Source: Mastigias papua (lineage: Eukaryota > Cnidaria > Scyphozoa > Rhizostomeae > Mastigiidae). From it: a stretch of 64,000 bases of DNA. Below are positions 41,701 to 56,300 of the stretch, piece by piece. The stretch's first letter is position 1. The number at the start of each line of letters is the position of its first letter. Location: NCBI GenBank assembly GCA_964019165.1, contig OZ025275.1, positions 13,551,874-13,615,873 of the forward strand, written 5' to 3'. Below the pieces are notes generated by a model. It saw nothing but the letters and a program-made list of their open reading frames with translations. It was not told the origin of the DNA and ran no database searches. A program made the position numbers and the translations under genes.

Positions 41701-44700
41701 TGTATTTTGCCCAAAAATGACCAAAATTGTAAGTAATTGATTTTGATTGCAGATTGAAAAGTGATGAAAATGAGCGATGTTTCGCCAAAACGTAAGGCTA
41801 TAACCTTGGTATTTTGCCCAAACATGACCAAAATTGACATTCATTGATTTTGATTGCATATTGAAAAGTGATGAAAATGAGCGATTTGTGGCCAAATTGT
41901 AAGGCTATAACCTTGGTATTTTGCCCAAAAATAACCAAAATTGTAAGACATTGATTTTGAGTTCAGATTGAAAAGTGATGAAAATGAGCGATGTTTGGCC
42001 AAAAAGTAAGGCTATAACCTTGGTATTTTGCCTAAAACTGACCAAAATTGAAATTCATTGATTTTGATTGCAGATTGAAAAGTGATGAAAATGAGCGATG
42101 TTTGCCAAGAAAGTAAGGCTATAGCCTTTGTATTTTGCCCAAAAATGACCAAAATTGAAATTCATTGATTTTGATTGCAGATTGACAAGTGATGAATATG
42201 AGCGATGTTTGGCCAAAAAGAATGGCTATAACCTTGGTATTTTGCCCAAAACTGACCAAACTTGAAATTCATTGATTTTGATTGCAGATTGAAAAGTGAT
42301 GAAAATGAGCGATGTTTGCCAAAAAAGTAGGGCTATAGCCTTTGTATTTTGCCCAAAAATGACCAAAATTGAAATTAATTGATTTTGATTGCATATTGAA
42401 AACTTATGAAAATGAGCGATTTATGGCCAAAAAGTAAGGCTATAACCTTGGTATTTTGCCCAGAAATGAACAAAATTGAACTTCATTGATTTTGACTGCA
42501 GATTGAAAAGTGATGACAATGAGCGATTTGTGGCCAAAAAGTAAGGCTATAACCTTGGTATTTTGGCCAAAACTGACCAAAATTGAAATTCATTGATTTT
42601 GATCGCAGATTGAAAAGTGATGAAAATGAGCGATGTTTGGCCAAAAAGTAAGGCTATAACCTTGGTATTTTGCCCAAAAATGACCAACATTGAAATTCAT
42701 TGATTTTGATTGCATATTTAAAAGTGATGAAAATGAGCGATTTTTGGCCAAACAGTAAGGCTATAACCTTGGTATTTTGCCTAAAACTGACCAAAATTCA
42801 AATTCATTGATTTTGATTGCATATTGAAAAGTGATGACAATGAGCGATGTTTGGCCAAAAAGTAAGGCTATAACCTTGGTATTTTGCCTAAAACTGACCA
42901 AAATTGAAATTCATTGATTTTGATTGCAGATTGAAAAGTGATGAAAATGAGCGATGTTTTCCAAAAAAGTAAGGCTATAGCCTTTGTATTTTGCCCAAAA
43001 ATGACCAAAATTGAAATTCATTGATTTTCATTGCAGATTGACAAGCGATGAAAATAAGCGATTTTTGGCCAAAAAGTAAGGCTATAACCTTTGTATTTTG
43101 CCCAAAAATGACCAAAATTGACATTCATTGATTTTCATTGCAGATTGACAAGCGATGAAAATAAGCGATTTTTGGCCAAAAAGTAAGGCTATAACCTTGG
43201 TATTTTGCCCAAAAATGACCAAAATTGACATTCATTGATTTTGATTGCATATTTAAAAGTGATGAAAATGAGCGATTTTTGGCCAAACAGTAAGGCTATA
43301 ACCTTGGTATTTTGCCCAAAAGTGACCAAAATTTGTGATTTGTGGCCAAAAAGTAAGGCTATAACCTTGGTATTTTGCCCAAAAATGACCAAAATTGTAA
43401 GTCATTGATGTTGATTGCAGATTGAAAAGTGATGAAAATGAGCGATGTTTCGCCAAAACATAAGGCTATAACCTTGGTATTTTGCCCAAACATGACCAAA
43501 ATTGACATTCATTGATTTTGATTGCATATTGAAAAGTGATGAAAATGAGCGATTTGTGGCCAAAAAGTAAGGCTATAACCTTGGTATTTTGCCCAAAAAT
43601 GACCAAAATTGAAATTCATTGATTTTGATTGCAGAGGTAAAAGTGATGAAAATGAGCGATGTTTGGCCACACAGTAAGGCTATAACCTTGGTATTTTGCC
43701 CAGAAATGAACAATATTTAAATTCATTGATCTTGATTCCAGATTGAAAAGTGATGAAAATGAGCGATGTTTGGCCAAAAAGTAAGGCTATAACCTTGGTA
43801 TTTTGCCCATAAATGACCAAAATTGAACTTCATTGATTTTGATTGCAGATTGAAAAGTGATGACAATGAGCGATTTGTGGCCAAAAAGTAAGGCTATAAC
43901 CTTGGTATTTTACCAAAAAATGACCAAAATTGAAATTCATTGATTTTGATTGCAGATTGACAAGTGATGAATATGAGCGATGTTTGGCCAAAAAGTAAGG
44001 CTATAACCTTGGTATTTTGCCCAAAACTGACCAAACTTGAAATTCATTGATTTTGATTGCAGATTGAAAAGTGATGAAAATGAGCGATTTTTGGCCAAAA
44101 AGTAAGGCTATAACATTGGTATTTTGCCACAAACTGACCAAAATGGAAATTCATTGATTTTGATCGCAGATTGAAAAGTGATGAAAATGAGCGATGTCTG
44201 CCCAAAAAGTAAGGCTATAACCTTGGTATTTTGCCTAAAACTGACCAAAATTCAAATTCATTGATTTTGATTGCATATTGAAAAGTGATGACAATGAGCG
44301 ATGTTTGGCCAAAAAGTAAGGCTATAACCTTGGTATTTTGCCTAAAACTGACCAACATTGAAATTCATTGATTTTGATTGCAGATTGAAAAGTGATGAAA
44401 ATGAGCGATGTTTTCCAAAAAAGTAAGGCTATAGCCTTTGTATTTTGCCCAAAATTGACCAAAATTGAAATTCATTGATTTTGATTGCAGATTGACAAGC
44501 GATGAAAATAATCGATTTTTGGCCAAAAAGTAAGGCTATAACCTTGGTATTTTGCCCAAAAATGACCAAAATTGACATTCATTGATTTTGATTGCATATT
44601 TAAAAGTGATGAAAATGAGCGATTTTTGGCCAAACAGTAAGGCTATAACCTTGGTATTTTGCCCAAAAGTGACCAAAATTTGTGATTTGTGGCCAAAAAG

Positions 44701-44740
44701 TAAGGCTATAACCTTGGTTTTTTGCCCACAAATGACCAAA
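31800..44740. repeat. Satellite: zone of 63-bp deleted units
   Basis: Eight units have the same 44-bp deletion, which joins ACCAAAAT directly to TTGTGATTTGTGG. They lie at about 31821, 34988, 35372, 36826, 38280, 41339, 43328 and 44675 and nowhere else in the array. All share the same breakpoints, so they descend from one event that was spread by block duplication. Confidence 0.88.
36687..41467. repeat. Satellite: duplicated block at 4513-bp spacing
   Basis: The segment at 36687-36954 recurs at 41200-41467. The offset of 4513 bp is 43 units less two 44-bp deletions, and two deleted units lie in between. Part of the intervening sequence (about 36300-40900) is itself a short-period repeat of a few units. 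Confidence 0.8.
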
Positions 44741-47700
44741 ATTGTAAGTCATTGATTTTGATTGCAGATTGAAAAGTGATGAAAATGAGCGATGTTTCGC
44801 CAAAACGTAAGGCTATAACCTTGGTATTTTGCCCAAACATGACCAAAATTGACATTCATTGATTTTGATTGCATATTGAAAAGTGATGAAAATGAGCGAT
44901 TTTTGGCCAAAAAGTAAGGCTATAACCTTGGTATTTTGCCCAAAAATGACCAAAATTGAAATTCATTGATTTTGATTGCAGAGGTAAAAGTGATGAATAT
45001 GAGCGATGTTTGGCCACACAGTAAGGCTATAACCTTGGTATTTTGCCCAGAAATGAACAAAATTTAAATTCATTGATCTTGATTCCAGATTGAAAAGTGA
45101 TGAAAATGAGCGATGTTTGGCCAAAAAGTAAGGCTATAACCTTCGTATTTTGCCCATAAATGACCAAAATTGAACTTCATTGATTTTGATTGCAGATTGA
45201 AAAGTGATGACAATGAGCGATTTGTGGCCAAAAAGTAACGCTATAACCTTGGTATTTTACCAAAAAATGACCAAAATTGAAATTCATTGATTTTGATTGC
45301 AGATTGACAAGTGATGAATATGAGCGATGTTTGGCCAGAAAGTAAGGCTATAACCTTGGTATTTTGCCCAAAACTGACCAAACTTGAAATTCATTGATTT
45401 TGATTGCAGATTGAAAAGTGATGAAAATGAGCGATTTTTGGCCAAAAAGTAAGGCTATAACGTTGGTATTTTGCCACAAACTGACCAAAATGGAAATTCA
45501 TTGATTTTGATCGCAGATTGAAAAGTGATGAAAATGAGCGATGTCTGCCCAAAAAGTAAGGCTATAGCCTTTGTATTTTGCCCAAAAATGACCAAAATTG
45601 AAATTCATTGATTTTGATTGCAGATTGACAAGTGATGACAATGAGCGATGTTTGGCCAAAAAGTAAGGCTATAACCTTGGTATTTTGCCCAACACTGACC
45701 AAACTTGAAATTCATTGATTTTGATTGCAGATTGAAAAGTGATGAAAATGAGCGATTTTTGGCCAAAAAGTAAGGCTATAACCTTGGTATATTGCCTAAA
45801 CCTGACCAAAATTCAAATTCATTGATTTTGATTCCAGATTGAAAAGTGATGAATATGAGCGATTTTTGGCCAAACAGTAAGGCTATAACCTTGGTATTTT
45901 GCCTACAACTGACCAAAATTGAAATTCATTGATTTTGATTCCAGATTGAAAAGTGATGAAAATGAGCGATTTTTGGCCAAAAAGTAAGGCTATAACCTTG
46001 GTATTTTGCCCATAAATGACCAAAATTTAACTTCATTGATTTTGATTGCAGATTGAAAAGTGATGACAATGAGCGATTTGTGGCCAAAAAGTAAGGCTAT
46101 AACCTTGGTATTTTACCAAACAATGACCAAACTTGAAATTCATTGATTTTGATTGCAGATTGAAAAGTGATGAAAATGAGCGATTTGTGGCCAAAAAGTA
46201 AGGCTATAACCTTGGTATTTTGCCCAAAATTGACCAAAATTGTAAGTGATTGAGTTTGAGTGCAGATTGAAAAGTGATGAAAATGAGCGATGCTTGGCCA
46301 AAAAGTAAGGCTATAACCTTGGTATTTTGCCTAAAACTTACCAAAATTGAAATTCATTGATTTTGATTGGAGATTGAAAAGTGATGAAAATGAGCGATGT
46401 TTGCCAAAAAAGTACGGCTATAGCCTTTGTATTTTGCCCAACAACGACCATAATTGAAATTCATTGATTTTGATTGCAGATTGAAAAGTGATGAAAATGA
46501 GCGATTTTTGGCCAAAAAGTAAGGCTATAACCTTGGTATTTTGCCAAAAACTGACCAAAATTGAAATTCATTGATTTTGATCGCAGATTGAAAAGTGATG
46601 AAAATGAGCGATGTTTGCCCAAAAAGTAAGGCAAAAGCCTTTGTATTTTGCCCAAAAATGACCAAAATTGAAATTCATTGATTTTGATTGGAGATTGACA
46701 AGTGATGAATATGAGCGATGTTTGGCCAAAAAGTAAGGCTATAACCTTGGTATTTTGCCCAACACTGACCAAACTTGAAATTCATTGATTTTGATTGCAG
46801 ATTGAAAAGTGATGAAAATGAGCGATGTTTGGCCAAGACCTAAGGCTATAACCTTGGTATTTTGCCTAAACCTGACCAAAATTGAAATTCATTGATTTTG
46901 ATTGCAGATTGAAAAGTGATGAAAATGAGCGATGTTTGGCCAAACAGTAAGGCTATAACCTTGGTATTTTGCCTAAAACTGACCAAAATTGAAATTCATT
47001 GATTTTGATTCCAGATTGAAAAGTGATGAAGATGAGCGATTTTTGGCCAGAAAGTAAGGCTATAACCTTGGTATTTTGCCCATACATGACCAAAATTGAA
47101 CTTCATTGATTTTGATTGCAGATTGACAAGTGATGAAAATGAGCGATTTGTGGCCAAAAAGTAAGGCTATAACCTTGGTATTTTGCCCAGAAATGAACAA
47201 AATTGAACTTCATTGATTTTGACTGCAGATTGAAAAGTGATGACAATGAGCGATTTGTGGCCAAAAAGTAAGGCCATAACCTTGGTATTTTGGCCAAACC
47301 TGACCTACATTGACATTCATTGATTTTGATCGCAGATTGAAAAGTGATGAAAATGAGCGATTTTTGGCCAAAAAGTAAGGCTATAGCCTTGGTATTTTGC
47401 CCAAAAATGACCAAAATTGACATTCATTGATTTTGATTGCATATTTAAAAGTGATGACAATGAGCGATTTGTGGCCAAACAGTAAGGCTATAACCTTGGT
47501 ATATTGCCCAAAAATGACCAAGATTGACATTCATTGATTTTGATCGCAGATTGAAAAGTGATGACAATGAGCGATTTGTGGCCAAAAAGTAAGGCTATAA
47601 CCTTGGTATTTTGCCCAAAAATGACCAAAATTGTAAGTCATTGATTTTGATTGCATATGGAAAAGTGATGAAAATGAGCGATGTTTGGCCACACAGTAAG

Positions 47701-50360
47701 GCTATAACCTTGGTATTTTGCCTAAAACTGACCAAAATTCAAATTCATTGATTTTGATTGCAGATTGAAAAGTGATGAAAATCAGCGATTTTTGGCCAAA
47801 CAGTAAGGCTATAACCTTGGTATTTTGCCCACAACTGACCAAAATTGAAATTCATTGATTTTGATCGCAGATTGAAAAGTGATGTATATGAGCGATGTTT
47901 GGCCAAAAAGTAAGGCTATAACCTTGGTATTTTGCCCAAAACTGACCAAACTTGAAATTCATTGATTTTGATTGCAGATTGAACAGTGATGAAAATGAGC
48001 GATTTTTGGCCAAGAAGTAAGGCTATAACCTTGGTATTTTGCCCAAAAATGACCAAAATTGAAATTCATTGAGTTTGATTGCATATTGAAAAGTGATGAA
48101 AATGAGTGATTTTTGGCCAAAAAGTAAGGCTATAACCTTGGTATTTTGCCCAGAAATGAACAAAATTGAACTTCATTGATTTTGATTGCAGATTGAAAAG
48201 TGCTGACAATGAGCGATTTGTGGCCAAAAAGTACGGCTATAACCCTGGTATCCTGGCCAGAACTGACCAACATTGACATTCGTTGATTTTGATCGCAGAT
48301 TGAAAAGTGATGAAAATGAGCGATGTTTGGCCAAAAAGTAAGGCTATAACCTTGGTATTTTGCCCAAACATGACAAAAATTGACATTCATTGATTTTGAT
48401 TGCATATTTAAAAGTGATGAAAATGAGCGATTTTTGGCCAAACAGTAAGGCTATAACCTTGGTATTTTGCCCAAAAATCACCAAAATTGAAATTCATTGA
48501 TCTTGATTGCATATTGCAAAGTGATGAAAATGAGCGATTTTTGGCCAAAAAGTAAGGCTATAACCTTGGTATTTTGCCCAGAAATGAACAAAATTGAACT
48601 TCATTGATTTTGACTGCAGATTGAAAAGTGATGACAATGAGCGATTTGTGGCCAAAAAGTAAGGCGATAACCTTGGTATTTTGGCCAAAACTGACCTACA
48701 TTGACATTCATTGATTTTGATCGCAGATTGAAAAGTGATAAAAATGAGCGATTTTTGGCCAAAAAGTAAGGCTATAGCCTTGGTATTTTGCCCAAAAATG
48801 ACCAAAATTGACATTCATTGATTTTGATTGCATATTTAAAAGTGATGACAATGAGCGATTTGTGGCCAAACAGTAAGGCTATAACCTTGGTATTTTGCCC
48901 AAAAATGACCAAGATTGACATTCATTGATTTTGATCGCAGATTGAAAAGTGATGAAAATGAGCGATGTTTGGCCAAAAAGTAAGGCTATAACCTTGCTAT
49001 TGTGCCCAAACATGACCAAAATTGACATTCATTGATTTTGATTGCATATGGAAAAGTGATGAAAATGAGCGATGTTTGGCCACACAGTAAGGCTATAACC
49101 TTGGTATTTTGCCTAAAACTAACCACAATTCAAATTCATTGATTTTGATTGCAGATTGAAAAGTGATGAAAATCAGCGATTTTTGGCCAAACAGTAAGGC
49201 TATAACCTTGGTATTTTGCCCACAACTGACCAAAATTGAAATTCTTTGATTTTGATCGCAGATTGAAAAGTGATGAATATGAGCGATGTTTGGCCAAAAA
49301 GTAAGGCTATAACCTTGGTATTTTGCCCAAAACTGACCAAAATTGAAATTCATTGATTTTGATCGCAGATTGAAAAGTGATGAAAATGAGCGATTTTTGG
49401 CCAAGAAGTAAGGCTATAACCTTGGTATTTTGCCCAGAAATGAACAAAATTGAACTTCATTGATTTTGATTGCAGATTGAAAAGTGATGACAATGAACGA
49501 TTTTTGGCCAAACAGTAAGGCTATAACCTTGGTATTTTGCCTACAACTGACCAAAATTGAAATTCATTGATTTTGATTGGAGATTGACAAGTGATGAATA
49601 TGAGCGATGTTTGGCCAAAAAGTAAGGCTATAACCTTGGTATTTTGCCCAAAACTGACCAAACTTGAAATTCATTGATTTTGATTGCAGATTGAAAAGTG
49701 ATGAAAATGAGCGATTTTTGGCCAAGAAGTAAGGCTATAACCTTGGTATTTTGCCCAGAAATGAACAAAATTGAACTTCATTGATTTTGATTGCAGATTG
49801 ACAAGTGATGACAATGAGCGATTTCTGGCCAAACAGTAAGGCTATAACCTTGGTATTTTGCCCAAAAATGACCAAGATTGAAATTCATTGATTTTGATTG
49901 CATATTAAAAAGTGATGAAAATGAGCGATTTTTGGCCAAAAAGTAAGGCTATAACCTTGGTATTTTGCCCAGAAATGAACAAAATTGACCTTCATTGATT
50001 TTGATTGCAGGTTGAAAAGTGATGACAATGAGTGATTTGTGGCCAAAAAGTAAGGCTATAACCTTGGTATTTTGCCCAAAAATGACCAAGATTGACATTC
50101 ATTGATTTTGATCGCAGATTGAAAAGTGATGACAATGAGCGATTTTTGGCCAAAAAGTAAGGCTAAAACCTTGGTATTTTGCCCAAAAATGACCAAAATT
50201 GAAATTCATTGATTTTGATTGCAGATTGAAAAGTGATGAAAATGAGCGATGTTTGGCCACACAGTAAGGCTATAACCTTGGTATTTTGCCTAAAACTGAC
50301 CACAATTCAAATTCATTGATTTTGATTGCATATTGAAAAGTGATGAAAATTAGTGATTTT

Positions 50361-53300
50361 TGGCCGAACAGTAAGGCTATAACCTTGGTATTTTGCCTAA
50401 AACTGACCAAAATTGAACTTCATTGATTTTGATTGCAGATTGAAAAGTGATGAAAATGAGCAATTTGTGGCCAAAAAGTAAGGCTATAACCTTGGTATTT
50501 TACCAAAAAGTGACCAAAATTGAAATTCATTGATTTTGATTGCAGATTGAAAAGTGATGAAAATGAGCGATTTGTGGCCAAAAAGTAAGGCTATAACCTT
50601 GGTATTTTGCCCAAAAATGACCAAAATTGTAAGTCATTGATTTTGAGTGCAGATTGAAAAGTGATGAAAATGAGCGATGTTTGGCCAAAAAGTAAGGCTA
50701 TAACCTTGGTATTTTGCCCAAAACTGACCAAAATTGAAATTCATTGATTTTGATCGCAGATTGAAAAGTGATGAAAATGAGCGATGTTTGCCAAAAAAGT
50801 AAGGCTATAGCCTTTGTCTTTTGCCCAAAAATGACCAAAATTGAAATTCATTGATTTTGATTGCAGATTGACAAGTGATGAATATGAGCGATGTTTGGTC
50901 AAAAAGTAAGGCTATAATCTTGGTATTTTGCCCAAAACTGACCAAACTTGAAATTCATTGATTTTGATCGCAGATTGAAAAGTGATGAAAATGAGCGATT
51001 TTTGGCCAAAAAGTAAGGCTATAACCTTTGTATTTTGCCCAAAAATGACCAAAATTGAAATTCATTGATTTTGATTGCATATTGAAAAGTGATGAAAATG
51101 CGCGATTTTTGGCCAAAAAGTAAGGCTATAACCTTGGTATTTTGCCCAGAAATGAACAAAATTGAACTTCATTGATTTTGACTGCAGATTGAAAAGCGAT
51201 GACAATGAGCGATTTGTGGCCAAAAAGTAAGGCTATAACCTTGGTATTTTGCCCAAAAATGACCAAAATTGACATTCATTGATTTTGATTGCATATTGAA
51301 AAGTGATGAAAATGAGCGATTTGTGGCCAAAAAGTAAGGCTAAAACCTTGGTATTTTGCCCAAAAATGACCAAAATTGAAATTCATTGATTTTGATTGCA
51401 GATTGAAAAGTGATGAAAATGAGCGATGTTTGGCCACACAGTAAGGCTATAACCTTGGTATTTTGCCTAAAACTGACCACAATTCAAATTCATTGATTTT
51501 GATTCCAGATTGAAAAGTGATGAAAATTAGTGATTTTTGGCCGAACAGTAAGGCTATAACCTTGGTATTTTGCCCAAAAATGACCAAAAGTGTAAGTCAT
51601 TGATTTTGATTGCAGATTGAAAAGTGATGAAAATGAGCGATGTTTGGCCAAAACGTAAGGCTATAACCTTGGTATATTGCCCAAACATGACCAAAATTGA
51701 AATTCATTGATTTTGATTGCATATTGAAAAGTGATGAAAATGAGCGATTTTTGGCCAAACAGTAAGGCTATAACCTTGGTAGTTTGCCCAAAAGTGACCA
51801 AAATTGAAATTCATTGATTTTGATTGCAGAGGTAAAACTGATGAAAATGAGCGATGTTTGGCCAAACAGTAAGGCTATAACCTTGGTATTTTGCCTAAAA
51901 CTGACCAAAATTCAAATTCATTGATTTTGATTGCAGATTGACATGTGATGAAAATCAGCGATTTTTGGCCAAAAAGTAAGGCTATAACCTTGGTATTTTG
52001 CCCAACAATGACCAAAATTGAAATTCATTGATTTTGATTGCATATTAAAAAGTGATGAAAATGAGCGATTTTTGGCCAAAAAGTAAGGCTATAACCTTGG
52101 TATTTTGCCCAGAAATGAACAAAATTGACCTTCATTGATTTTGATTGCAGGTTGAAAAGTGATGACAATGAGCGATTTGTGGCCAAAAAGTAAGGCTATA
52201 ACCTTGGTATTTTGCCCAAAAATGACCAAGATTGACATTCATTGATTTTGATCGCAGATTGAAAAGTGATGACAATGAGCGATTTTTGGCCAAAAAGTAA
52301 GGCTAAAACCTTGGTATTTTGCCCAAAAATGACCAAAATTGAAATTCATTGATTTCGATTGCAGATTGAAAAGTGATGAAAATGAGCGATGTTTGGCCAC
52401 ACAGTAAGGCTATAACCTTGGTATTTTGCCTAAAACTGACCACAATTCAAATTCATTGATTTTGATTCCAGATTGAAAAGTGATGAAAATTAGTGATTTT
52501 TGGCCGAACAGTAAGGCTATAACCTTGGTATTTTGCCTAAAACTGACCAAAATTGAACTTCATTGATTTTGATTGCAGATTGAAAAGTGATGAAAATGAG
52601 CAATTTGTGGCCAAAAAGTAAGGCTATAACCTTGGTATTTTACCAAAAAGTGACCAAAATTGAAATTCATTGATTTTGATTGCAGATTGAAAAGTGATGA
52701 AAATGAGCGATTTGTGGCCAAAAAGTAAGGCTATAACCTTGGTATTTTGCCCAAAAATGACCAAAATTGTAAGTCATTGATTTTGAGTGCAGATTGAAAA
52801 GTGATGAAAATGAGCGATGTTTGGCCAAAAAGTAAGGCTATAACCTTGGTATTTTGCCCAAAACTGACCAAAATTGAAATTCATTGATTTTGATCGCAGA
52901 TTGAAAAGTGATGAAAATGAGCGATGTTTGCCAAAAAAGTAAGGCTATAGCCTTTGTTTTTTGCCCAAAAATGACCAAAATTGAAATTCATTGATTTTGA
53001 TTGCAGATTGACAAGTGATGAATATGAGCGATGTTTGGTCAAAAAGTAAGGCTATAATCTTGGTATTTTGCCCAAAACTGACCAAACTTGAAATTCATTG
53101 ATTTTGATCGCAGATTGAAAAGTGATGAAAATGAGCGATTTTTGGCCAAAAAGTAAGGCTATAACCTTGGTATTTTGCCCAAAAATGACCAAAATTGAAA
53201 TTCATTGATTTTGATTGCATATTGAAAAGTGATGAAAATGCGCGATTTTTGGCCAAAAAGTAAGGCTATAACCTTGGTATTTTGCCCAGAAATGAACAAA

Positions 53301-56300
53301 ATTGAACTTCATTGATTTTGACTGCAGATTGAAAAGTGATGACAATGAGCGATTTGTGGCCAAAAAGTAAGGCTATAACCTTGGTATTTTGCCCAAAAAT
53401 GACCAAAATTGACATTCATTGATTTTGATTGCATATTGAAAAGTGATGAAAATGAGCGATTTTTGGCCAAAAAGTAAGGCTAAAACCTTGGTATTTTGCC
53501 CAAAAATGACCAAAATTGAAATTCATTGATTTTGATTGCAGATTGAAAAGTGATGAAAATGAGCGATGTTTGGCCACACAGTAAGGCTATAACCTTGGTA
53601 TTTTGCCTAAAACTGACCACAATTCAAATTCATTGATTTTGATTCCAGATTGAAAAGTGATGAAAATTAGTGATTTTTGGCCGAACAGTAAGGCTATAAC
53701 CTTGGTATTTTGCCTAAAACTGACCAAAATTGAACTTCATTGATTTTGATTGCAGATTGAAAAGTGATGAAAATGAGCAATTTGTGGCCAAAAAGTAAGG
53801 CTATAACCTTGGTATTTTACCAAAAAGTGACCAAAATTGAAATTAATTGATTTTGATTGCAGATTGAAAAGTGATGAAAATGAGCGATTTGTGGCCAAAA
53901 AGTAAGGCTATAACCTTGGTATTTTGCCCAAAAATGACCAAAATTGTAAGTCATTGATTTTGAGTGCAGATTGAAAAGTGATGAAAATGAGCGATGTTTG
54001 GCCAAAAAGTAAGGCTATAACCTTGGTATTTTGCCCAAAACTGACCAAAATTGAAATTCATTGATTTTGATCGCAGATTGCAAAGTGATGAAAATGAGCG
54101 ATGTTTGCCAAAAAAGTAAGGCTATAGCCTTTGTTTTTTGCCCAAAAATGACCAAAATTGAAATTCATTGATTTTGATTGCAGATTGACAAGTGATGAAT
54201 ATGAGCGATGTTTGGCCAAAAAGTAAGGCTATAATCTTGGTATTTTGCCCAAAACTGACCAAACTTGAAATTCATTGATTTTGATCGCAGATTGAAAAGT
54301 GATGAAAATGAGCGATTTGTGGCCAAAAAGTAAGGCTATAACCTTGGTATTTTGCCCAAAAATGACCAAAATTGTAAGTCATTGATTTTGAGTGCAGATT
54401 GAAAAGTGATGAAAATGAGCGATGTTTGGCCAAAAAGTAAGGCTATAACCTTGGTATTTTGCCCAAAACTGACCAAAATTGAAATTCATTGATTTTGATC
54501 GCAGATTGAAAAGTGATGAAAATGAGCGATGTTTGCCAAAAAAGTAAGGCTATAGCCTTTGTTTTTTGCCCAAAAATGACCAAAATTGAAATTCATTGAT
54601 TTTGATTGCAGATTGACAAGTGATGAATATGAGCGATGCTTGGTCAAAAAGTAAGGCTATAATCTTGGTATTTTGCCCAAAACTGACCAAACTTGAAATT
54701 CATTGATTTTGATCGCAGATTGAAAAGTGATGAAAATGAGCGATTTTTGGCCAAAAAGTAAGGCTATAACCTTGGTATTTTGCCCAAAAATGACCAAAAT
54801 TGAAATTCATTGATTTTGATTGCATATTGAAAAGTGATGAAAATGCGCGATTTTTGGCCAAAAAGTAAGGCTATAACCTTGGTATTTTGCCCAGAAATGA
54901 ACAAAATTGAACTTCATTGATTTTGACTGCAGATTGAAAAGTGATGACAATGAGCGATTTGTGGCCAAAAAGTAAGGCTATAACCTTGGTATTTTGCCCA
55001 AAAATGACCAAAATTGACATTCATTGATTTTGATTGCATATTGAAAAGTGATGAAAATGAGCGATTTTTGGCCAAAAAGTAAGGCTAAAACCTTGGTATT
55101 TTGCCCAAAAATGACCAAAATTGAAATTCATTGATTTTGATTGCAGATTGAAAAGTGATGAAAATGAGCGATGTTTGGCCACACAGTAAGGCTATAACCT
55201 TGGTATTTTGCCTAAAACTGACCACAATTCAAATTCATTGATTTTGATTCCAGATTGAAAAGTGATGAAAATTAGTGATTTTTGGCCGAACAGTAAGGCT
55301 ATAACCTTGGTATTTTGCCTAAAACTGACCACAATTGAACTTCATTGATTTTGATTGCAGATTGAAAAGTGATGAAAATGAGCAATTTGTGGCCAAAAAG
55401 TAAGGCTATAACCTTGGTATTTTACCAAAAAGTGACCAAAATTGAAATTAATTGATTTTGATTGCAGATTGAAAAGTGATGAAAATGAGCGATTTGTGGC
55501 CAAAAAGTAAGGCTATAACCTTGGTATTTTGCCCAAAAATGACCAAAATTGTAAGTCGTTGATTTTGAGTGCAGATTGAAAAGTGATGAAAATGAGCGAT
55601 GTTTGGCCAAAAAGTAAGGCTATAACCTTGGTATTTTGCCCAAAACTGACCAAAATTGAAATTCATTGATTTTGATCGCAGATTGAAAAGTGATGAAAAT
55701 GAGCGATGTTTGCCAAAAAAGTAAGGCTATAGCCTTTGTTTTTTGCCCAAAAATGACCAAAATTGAAATTCATTGATTTTGATTGCAGATTGACAAGTGA
55801 TGAATATGAGCGATGTTTGGCCAAAAAGTAAGGCTATAATCTTGGTATTTTGCCCAAAACTGACCAAACTTGAAATTCATTGATTTTGATCGCAGATTGA
55901 AAAGTGATGAAAATGAGCGATTTTTGGCCAAAAAGTAAGGCTATAACCTTGGTATTTTGCCCAAAAATGACCAAAATTGAAATTCATTGATTTTGATTGC
56001 AGATTGAAAAGTGATGAAAATGAGCGATGTTTGGCCAAAAAGTAAGGCTATAACCTTGGTATTTTGCCCAAAACTGACCAAAATTGAAATTCATTGATTT
56101 TGATCGCAGATTGAAAAGTGATGAAAATGAGCGATGTTTGCCAAAAAAGTAAGGCTATAGCCTTTGTTTTTTGCCCAAAAATGACCAAAATTGAAATTCA
56201 TTGATTTTGATTGCAGATTGACAAGTGATGAATATGAGCGATGCTTGGTCAAAAAGTAAGGCTATAATCTTGGTATTTTGCCCAAAACTGACCAAACTTG

